Both the position numbers and the translations under genes were made by a program. A stretch of 64,000 nucleotides of DNA, from the NCBI GenBank assembly GCA_943737045.1, contig CALSFV010000281.1:323001-387000 (forward strand). Reading direction: 5' to 3'. A model generated the notes under the pieces. The model had not been told where the DNA came from, made no database searches, and saw nothing but the letters and a program-made list of their open reading frames with translations. Source of the DNA: Parapristionchus giblindavisi (Eukaryota; Nematoda; Chromadorea; Rhabditida; Diplogasteridae). Below are positions 57,166 to 64,000 of the stretch, piece after piece; within the stretch, counting starts at the first letter, position 1; the number at the start of each line of letters is the position of its first letter.

Positions 57166-57670
57166 CTGCAAGAATATTGATTAACCGAAGATTTGCCGTA
57201 TCCCAAATATACAGTATCGATTACTGTAATCTTGAAGGATCTCTATACCCTACCTTGGGGGAAAGGGGGAATGGGGCAAATAGGGGGAATAGGGGGATTG
57301 GGGGGATAGGGAAAAAATTTGGCACAAAATGGCCGCAAAGTTCTCATCCGGTTGATTTTGAAATATCTTTAAGAGAGTTCTCATCCGGTGGGTTCTCATC
57401 CAGTAGGTTCTCATCCGTTCGGTTCTCATCCAGTAGGTTCTCATCCGGTCGGTTCTCATCCAGTAGGTTCTCATACGGTCGGTTTTCATATGCTCAGTTC
57501 TTATCCGGTAGCTTCCGGTTATCATCCAGTCGGTTCTCATCCGGCATAGTTCCCTATATTCTACCGTATCCCTTCCCTTCAAAGCTAAAGTACCAATGTT
57601 CATAGTTACCTTTTTTTGTTTTATTTACCATCTACCGTACCAATAACCACTCCCTTCCCATCTACCGTAC

Positions 57671-57777
57671 CATTGGCATCGCCAGGGTCCGGATGGCGCT
57701 CGTTCGAGTGGCGGATTGAGGCAGTACACGTGGTAGGCGACGTCGCACTCCTCGCACATGATCAGGTTCAAGTCGTC
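57671..57777 (-). CDS. PHD-finger exon, block B, unit 1
   Basis: 107 nt with intact splice sites and zinc ligands (CEECDVAYHVYCLNPP). It differs from block A by Asp-Asp-Leu at the start and His-Val-Tyr for His-Met-His. No ATG opens the frame, so simple ORF calling misses it. Confidence 0.75.
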
Positions 57778-58251
57778 CTGCAAGAATATTGATTGACCGA
57801 CGATTTACCGTATCCCAAATATACATTATCGATTACTGTAATCTTGAAAGATCTCACTACCCTACCTTGGGGGGGGGGGAGGGGGGAATGGGGGAAATGG
57901 GGGGGGGGGGAATTTGGCACAAAATGGCCGCAAAGTTCTCATCCGGTAGATTTTGAAATATCTTCAAGAGAGTTCTCATCCGGTCGGTTCTCACCCGGTC
58001 GGTTCTCATCCAGTAGGTTCTCATCCGGTCGTCTCTCATCCAGTAGGTTCTCATACGGTCGGTTTTCATACGCTCAGTTCTCATCCGGTAGCTTCCGGTT
58101 ATCATCCAGTCGGTTCTCATACGGCATAGTTCCCTATATTCTACCGTATCCCTTCCCTTCAAAGCTAAAGTACCAATGTGCATAGTTACCTTTTTTTTGT
58201 TTTATTTCCCATCTACCGTACCAATAACCACTCCCTTCCCATCTACCGTAC

Positions 58252-58358
58252 CATTGGCATCGCCAGGGTCCGGATGGCGCTCGTACGAGTGGCGGATTGA
58301 GGCGGTACACGTGGTAGGCTACGTCGCACTCCTCGCACATGATCAGGTTCAAGTCGCC
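58252..58358 (-). CDS. PHD-finger exon, block C, unit 1; zinc ligand Cys replaced by Arg
   Basis: 107 nt with intact splice sites. It reads CEECDVAYHVYRLNPP: the Cys after the His is Arg, which should break one zinc site. It also has LVRAPSG for LERAPSG. Confidence 0.75.
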
Positions 58359-60443
58359 CTGCAAGAATATTGATTGACCGACGATTTACCGTATCCCAAA
58401 TATACAGTATCGATTACTGTAATCTTGAAAGATCTCACTACCCTACCTTGGGGGAAAAGGGGGAATGGGGCAAATAGGGGGAATAGGGGGATTGGGGGGG
58501 ATAGGGAGAAAATTTGGCACAAAATGGCCGCAAAGTTCTCATCCGGTTGATTTTGAAATATCTTTAAGAGAGTTCTCATCCGGTGGGTTCTCATCCAGTA
58601 GGTTCTCATCCGTTCGGTTCTCATCCAGTAGGTTCTCATCCGGTCGGTTCTCTTCCAGTAGGTTCTCATACGGTCGGATTTCATACGCTCAGTTCTCATC
58701 CAGTTGCTTCCGGTTATCACCCAGTCGGTTCTCATCCGGTCGGTTCTCATCCAGTAGGTTCTCATCCGGTCGGTTCTCATCCAGTACGATTTACCGATTT
58801 AAAGTATCGGATTTCCGTATCCCAAATATGCAGTATCGATTACTGTAATCTTGAAAGATCTCACTACCCTACCTTGGGGGGAAAAAGGGGGAATGGGGCA
58901 AATAGGGGGAATAGGGGGATTGGGGGGGGGGGGATAGGAAGAAAATTTGGCACAAAATGGCAGCAAAGTTCTCATCCGGTAAATTTTGAAATATCTTCAA
59001 GAGAGTTCTCATACAGTGGGTTCTCATCCGAGAGAGTGCAGACAGTTAGACACACACGCGACGCATGCACGGGCGCGGAGGAGAGAGACTCCGCCTCCCC
59101 GGCATTGATGCGCAATATTGGAATGTTGCCAAAAATTCTGTGTCCGCTCTCCCCACAGGGCTGAAACGCTGTGTCAAACAATCCGGAATGGCTCCGACTC
59201 CGATTTCAAGCTGTAACAGGGTTGCAACTCTCACCCCCAAAATTTGTAACTCAGCTTCTAGATGTGCTAACGACCCGCCCTAAGTGCTAAAATGACGCTA
59301 GTGGCGAGTATTGTCTATCCCAGGATTACGGTAGTCATAGCTCGTCATTTGCCCTCAGGGCATAAATTAATTTTTTTTTTGTTGGGAGGACCCATTTTAA
59401 GACCCTACCGTTCAGAGGGCAGGTATTCTAATATTATGGTTCCTGCGCAAGCAACTTTGCAATGTATCATATATTTATTTCCCTTATTTTGGTCTAGTTC
59501 CGATACTTTTCAGACCCGTAGCAAAAGTTATGCTAAGGTCTATTCGGTGCGCGCTCTTGTGCTTTTTCTCTCAATGATCTCATCCCTGTGCCTATCTATA
59601 TTGATGAAATCTCTTATTTGCAAAGCACCAATGCATGTTAGAAATGTCCACAAAAGTTTTTACACTATTGCTGAGCTTCGATCTTTGATCTTTGGATTTT
59701 GATCTTTGATCGCTGAAACCGAGTAAACCTCAGCATAAGTTTTGCTACGGGTCTGAAAGGAATCGGAACTAAACCAAAATAAGGGAAATAAATATGTGAT
59801 ATATTGCAAAGCTGCATGCCCAGGAACAATAATTTTAGAAGCCCTGCCCTCTGAACGGTAGGGTCTCAAAATCGGTCCTCCCAACAAAAAAAATACTTTA
59901 TGCTGTGAGGGCAAATGACGAGCTATGACTACCGTAATCTGGGGATAACATTACTCCCCACTAGCATCATTTTAGCACTTAGGGCTTGTCGTTAGCACAT
60001 CTAGAAGCTGAGTTATAAATTTTGGGGGTCAAAGTTGCCCTGCTACAGCTTGAAATCCTAATCGGATCCATTCCGGATTGTTTGACTGTGCAGCCACCAC
60101 TTGCTAAGAAAACAATTCTGAAAGCGACTCATTTGGATGTTTTCATCAGGTGGGTTCTCATCCAGTCGGTTCTCATCCGGTCGGTTCTCATCCAGTCGGT
60201 TCTCATCCGGTCGGTTCTCATCCAGTAGGTTCTCATGCTGTCGGTTTTCATACGCTCAGTTCTCATCCGGTAGCTTCCGCTTATCACCCAGTCGGTTCTC
60301 ATCCGACTGTTCTCATCCGGCATAGTTCCCTATACCTATTCTACCATATCCCTTCAAAGCTACCGTACCAATGGTTCATAGTTACCTTTTGTTTTATTTC
60401 CCATCTACCGTACCAATAACCACACCCTTCCCATCTACCGTAC

Positions 60444-60550
60444 CATTGACATCGCCAGGGTCCGGAGGGCGCTCGTTCGAAGGGCGGATTGAGGCAGTGC
60501 ATGTGGTAGGCGACGTCGCACTCCTCGCACATGATCAGGTTCGAGTCGCC
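60444..60550 (-). CDS. PHD-finger exon, block A, unit 2
   Basis: Identical in protein to block A of unit 1, 3,385 bases further on; splice sites intact. Confidence 0.8.
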
Positions 60551-61055
60551 CTGCAAGAATATTGATTAACCGAAGATTTGCCGTATCCCAAATATACAGT
60601 ATCGATTACTGTAATCTTGAAGGATCTCTATACCCTACCTTGGGGGAAAGGGGGAATGGGGCAAATAGGGGGAATAGGGGGATTGGGGGGATAGGGAAAA
60701 AATTTGGCACAAAATGGCCGCAAAGTTCTCATCCGGTTGATTTTGAAATATCTTTAAGAGAGTTCTCATCCGGTGGGTTCTCATCCAGTAGGTTCTCATC
60801 CGTTCGGTTCTCATCCAGTAGGTTCTCATCCGGTCGGTTCTCATCCAGTAGGTTCTCATACGGTCGGTTTTCATATGCTCAGTTCTTATCCGGTAGCTTC
60901 CGGTTATCATCCAGTCGGTTCTCATCCGGCATAGTTCCCTATATTCTACCGTATCCCTTCCCTTCAAAGCTAAAGTACCAATGTTCATAGTTACCTTTTT
61001 TTGTTTTATTTACCATCTACCGTACCAATAACCACTCCCTTCCCATCTACCGTAC

Positions 61056-61162
61056 CATTGGCATCGCCAGGGTCCGGATGGCGCTCGTTCGAGTGGCGGA
61101 TTGAGGCAGTACACGTGGTAGGCGACGTCGCACTCCTCGCACATGATCAGGTTCAAGTCGTC
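61056..61162 (-). CDS. PHD-finger exon, block B, unit 2
   Basis: Same as block B of unit 1. The base next to the acceptor tract differs (TTTTCTTGCAG here against ATTCTTGCAG), which slightly extends the pyrimidine tract. Confidence 0.75.
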
Positions 61163-61638
61163 CTGCAAGAAAATTGATTGACCGACGATTTACCGTATCC
61201 CAAATATACATTATCGATTACTGTAATCTTGAAAGATCTCACTACCCTACCTTGGGGGGGGGGAGGGGGGAATGGGGGAAATGGGGGGGGGGGGGGGAAT
61301 TTGGCACAAAATGGCCGCAAAGTTCTCATCCGGTAGATTTTGAAATATCTTCAAGAGAGTTCTCATCCGGTCGGTTCTCACCCGGTCGGTTCTCATCCAG
61401 TAGGTTCTCATCCGGTCGTCTCTCATCCAGTAGGTTCTCATACGGTCGGTTTTCATACGCTCAGTTCTCATCCGGTAGCTTCCGGTTATCATCCAGTCGG
61501 TTCTCATACGGCATAGTTCCCTATATTCTACCGTATCCCTTCCCTTCAAAGCTAAAGTACCAATGTGCATAGTTACCTTTTTTTTGTTTTATTTCCCATC
61601 TACCGTACCAATAACCACTCCCTTCCCATCTACCGTAC

Positions 61639-61745
61639 CATTGGCATCGCCAGGGTCCGGATGGCGCTCGTACGAGTGGCGGATTGAGGCGGTACACGTG
61701 GTAGGCTACGTCGCACTCCTCGCACATGATCAGGTTCAAGTCGCC
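61639..61745 (-). CDS. PHD-finger exon, block C, unit 2; Cys-to-Arg retained
   Basis: Carries the same Arg at the zinc ligand as unit 1, so the change came before the 3.4 kb duplication. Confidence 0.75.
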
Positions 61746-62416
61746 CTGCAAGAATATTGATTGACCGACGATTTACCGTATCCCAAATATACAGTATCGA
61801 TTACTGTAATCTTGAAAGATCTCACTACCCTACCTTGGGGGAAAAGGGGGAATGGGGCAAATAGGGGGAATAGGGGGATTGGGGGGGATAGGGAGAAAAT
61901 TTGGCACAAAATGGCCGCAAAGTTCTCATCCGGTTGATTTTGAAATATCTTTAAGAGAGTTCTCATCCGGTGGGTTCTCATCCAGTAGGTTCTCATCCGT
62001 TCGGTTCTCATCCAGTAGGTTCTCATCCGGTCGGTTCTCTTCCAGTAGGTTCTCATACGGTCGGATTTCATACGCTCAGTTCTCATCCAGTTGCTTCCGG
62101 TTATCACCCAGTCGGTTCTCATCCGGTCGGTTCTCATCCAGTAGGTTCTCATCCGGTCGGTTCTCATCCAGTACGATTTACCGATTTAAAGTATCGGATT
62201 TCCGTATCCCAAATATGCAGTATCGATTACTGTAATCTTGAAAGATCTCACTACCCTACCTTGGGGGGAAAAAGGGGGAATGGGGCAAATAGGGGGAATA
62301 GGGGGATTGGGGGGGGGGGGATAGGAAGAAAATTTGGCACAAAATGGCAGCAAAGTTCTCATCCGGTAAATTTTGAAATATCTTCAAGAGAGTTCTCATA
62401 CAGTGGGTTCTCATCC

Positions 62417-64000
62417 GAGAGAGTGCAGACAGTTAGACACACACGCGACGCATGCACGGGCGCGGAGGAGAGAGACTCCGCCTCCCCGGCATTGATGCGC
62501 AATATTGGAATGTTGCCAAAAATTCTGTGTCCGCTCTCCCCACAGGGCTGAAACGCTGTGTCAAACAATCCGGAATGGCTCCGACTCCGATTTCAAGCTG
62601 TAACAGGGTTGCAACTCTCACCCCCAAAATTTGTAACTCAGCTTCTAGATGTGCTAACGACCCGCCCTAAGTGCTAAAATGACGCTAGTGGCGAGTATTG
62701 TCTATCCCAGGATTACGGTAGTCATAGCTCGTCATTTGCCCTCAGGGCATAAATTAATTTTTTTTTTGTTGGGAGGACCCATTTTAAGACCCTACCGTTC
62801 AGAGGGCAGGTATTCTAATATTATGGTTCCTGCGCAAGCAACTTTGCAATGTATCATATATTTATTTCCCTTATTTTGGTCTAGTTCCGATACTTTTCAG
62901 ACCCGTAGCAAAAGTTATGCTAAGGTCTATTCGGTGCGCGCTCTTGTGCTTTTTCTCTCAATGATCTCATCCCTGTACCTATATTGATGAAATCTCTTAT
63001 TTGCAAAGCACCTATGCATGTTAGAAATGTTCACAAAAGTTTTTACACTATTGCTGAGCTTCGATCTTTGATCTTTGGATTTTGATCTTTGATCGCTGAA
63101 ACCGAGTAGACCTCAGCATAAGTTTTGCTACGGGTCTGAAAGAAATCGGGACTAAACCAAAATAAGGGAAATAAATATGTGATATATTGCAAAGCTGCTT
63201 GCCCAGGAACCATAATTTTAGAAGCCCTGCCCTCTGAACGGTAGGGTCTCAAAATCGGTCCTCCCAACAAAAAAATTACTTTATGCTGTGAGGGCAAATG
63301 ACGAGCTATGACTACCGTAATCTGGGGATAAACATTACTCCCCACTAGCATCATTTTAGCACTTAGGGCTTGTCGTTAGCACATCTAGAAGCTGAGTTAT
63401 AAATTTTGGGGGTCAAAGTTGCCCTGCTACAGCTTGAAATCCTAATCGGATCCATTCCGGATTGTTTGACTGTGCAGCCACCACTTGCTAAGAAAACAAT
63501 TCTGAAAGCGACTCATTTGGATGTTTTCATCAGGTGGGTTCTCATCCAGTCGGTTCTCATCCGGTCGGTTCTCATCCAGTCGGTTCTCATCCGGTCGGTT
63601 CTCATCCAGTAGGTTCTCATGCTGTCGGTTTTCATACGCTCAGTTCTCATCCGGTAGCTTCCGCTTATCACCCAGTCGGTTCTCATCCGACTGTTCTCAT
63701 CCGGCATAGTTCCCTATACCTATTCTACCATATCCCTTCAAAGCTACCGTACCAATGGTTCATAGTTACCTTTTGTTTTATTTCCCATCTACCGTACCAA
63801 TAACCACACCCTTCCCATCTACCGTACCATTGACATCGCCAGGGTCCGGAGGGCACTCGTTCGAAGGGCGGATTGAGGCAGTGCATGTGGTAGGCGACGT
63901 CGCACTCCTCGCACATGATCAGGTTCGAGTCGCCCTGCAAGAATATTGATTAACCGAAGATTTGCCGTATCCCAAATATACAGTATCGATTACTGTAATC
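62417..64000. repeat. 3.4-kb segmental tandem duplication, unit 3 (cut by window end)
   Basis: Matches units 1 and 2 through the first PHD exon (block A) and stops at the window edge. It lacks four bases near 62979 and has a few other changes, so it is a distinct copy. Confidence 0.95.
63828..63934 (-). CDS. PHD-finger exon, block A, unit 3
   Basis: As block A, with one substitution (RVPSG for RAPSG). The array continues past the window. Confidence 0.8.

Larger units (their letters stand above)
55632..59029. repeat. 3.4-kb segmental tandem duplication, unit 1
   Basis: The unit starts at GAGAGAGTGCAGACAGTTAG inside the hAT-like MITE and holds: the rest of that MITE, the inner arms of the Tc1-type element, then three PHD-exon blocks (A, B, C) each followed upstream by a G-rich tract and a GGTTCTCATCCRGTM minisatellite. 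The next unit is nearly identical, 3,385-3,387 bases on; unit 1 has ~10 extra bases (a duplicated ACACGCGAC). Confidence 0.95.
59030..62416. repeat. 3.4-kb segmental tandem duplication, unit 2
   Basis: Differs from unit 1 by isolated substitutions and one- to three-base indels in G-runs. The junction joins the minisatellite (GGTTCTCATCC) directly to GAGAGAGTGCAGAC. Confidence 0.95.

Noticed and set aside
56758..58785. Regular short repeats suggesting a CRISPR array
   Set aside because: Direct 15-bp tandem units without unique spacers, in eukaryotic introns.
56744..62551. Many frames with Met-Arg-Thr, Phe-Ser-Ser or Gly-Ser-His repeats
   Set aside because: All are translations of the 15-bp GGTTCTCATCC minisatellite in introns of the PHD array.

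Overview
The window looks like an accessory, repeat-rich region of a nematode nuclear genome. This rests on many small exons with TTTCAG-type acceptors and short introns, an acceptor directly in front of a start codon as in spliced-leader trans-splicing, and a dense load of Tc1/mariner-type foldback elements, MITEs, tRNA-derived SINEs and 5'-truncated non-LTR retrotransposons. There is no operon-like bacterial gene density. The species is not identified. Most long open frames here are chance frames in repeats; the real genes are split into exons of 50-270 bases, which I joined by hand from splice signals and reading phase.

Layout. 1-7.1 kb: repeats (a foldback remnant, minisatellites, terminal-inverted-repeat elements carrying a tRNA-like core) and a reverse transcriptase relic. 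7.1-13.2 kb: minus-strand gene with leucine-rich and armadillo-like exons (ZYG-11/ZER1-like architecture), split by a 2.2 kb nested transposon. 13.4-18.7 kb: non-LTR fragments, a hAT-like MITE and other MITEs. 19.3-26.1 kb: plus-strand 22-exon gene for a secreted, modular C-type-lectin-like protein: signal peptide, lectin-like region, Thr-rich linker, then three copies of a Cys-rich module of about 140 residues that I cannot assign to a known family. 27.7-30.8 kb: plus-strand 12-exon gene for a UBASH3-type histidine-phosphatase-fold protein whose catalytic motifs are altered, so probably a pseudoenzyme. 32.9-40.6 kb: four consecutive large palindromes. 41-45.1 kb: SINE tail, MITE and a 167-bp satellite with a three-monomer higher-order repeat. 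45.7-64.0 kb: minus-strand exons of a KMT2C/D (SET-16/Trr-Lpt)-like PHD-finger gene. Its 107-nt PHD exon has been amplified to at least seven copies by a 3.4 kb tandem segmental duplication that runs off the window, while downstream exons carry a frameshift, an in-frame stop and a phase clash.

The genes do not form one pathway. What unites the window is how repeats reshape genes: MITEs sit in most introns of the lectin-like and phosphatase genes, transposons split the LRR gene, and tandem duplication of a chromatin-reader exon has produced an array that keeps frame only if one copy is used at a time.
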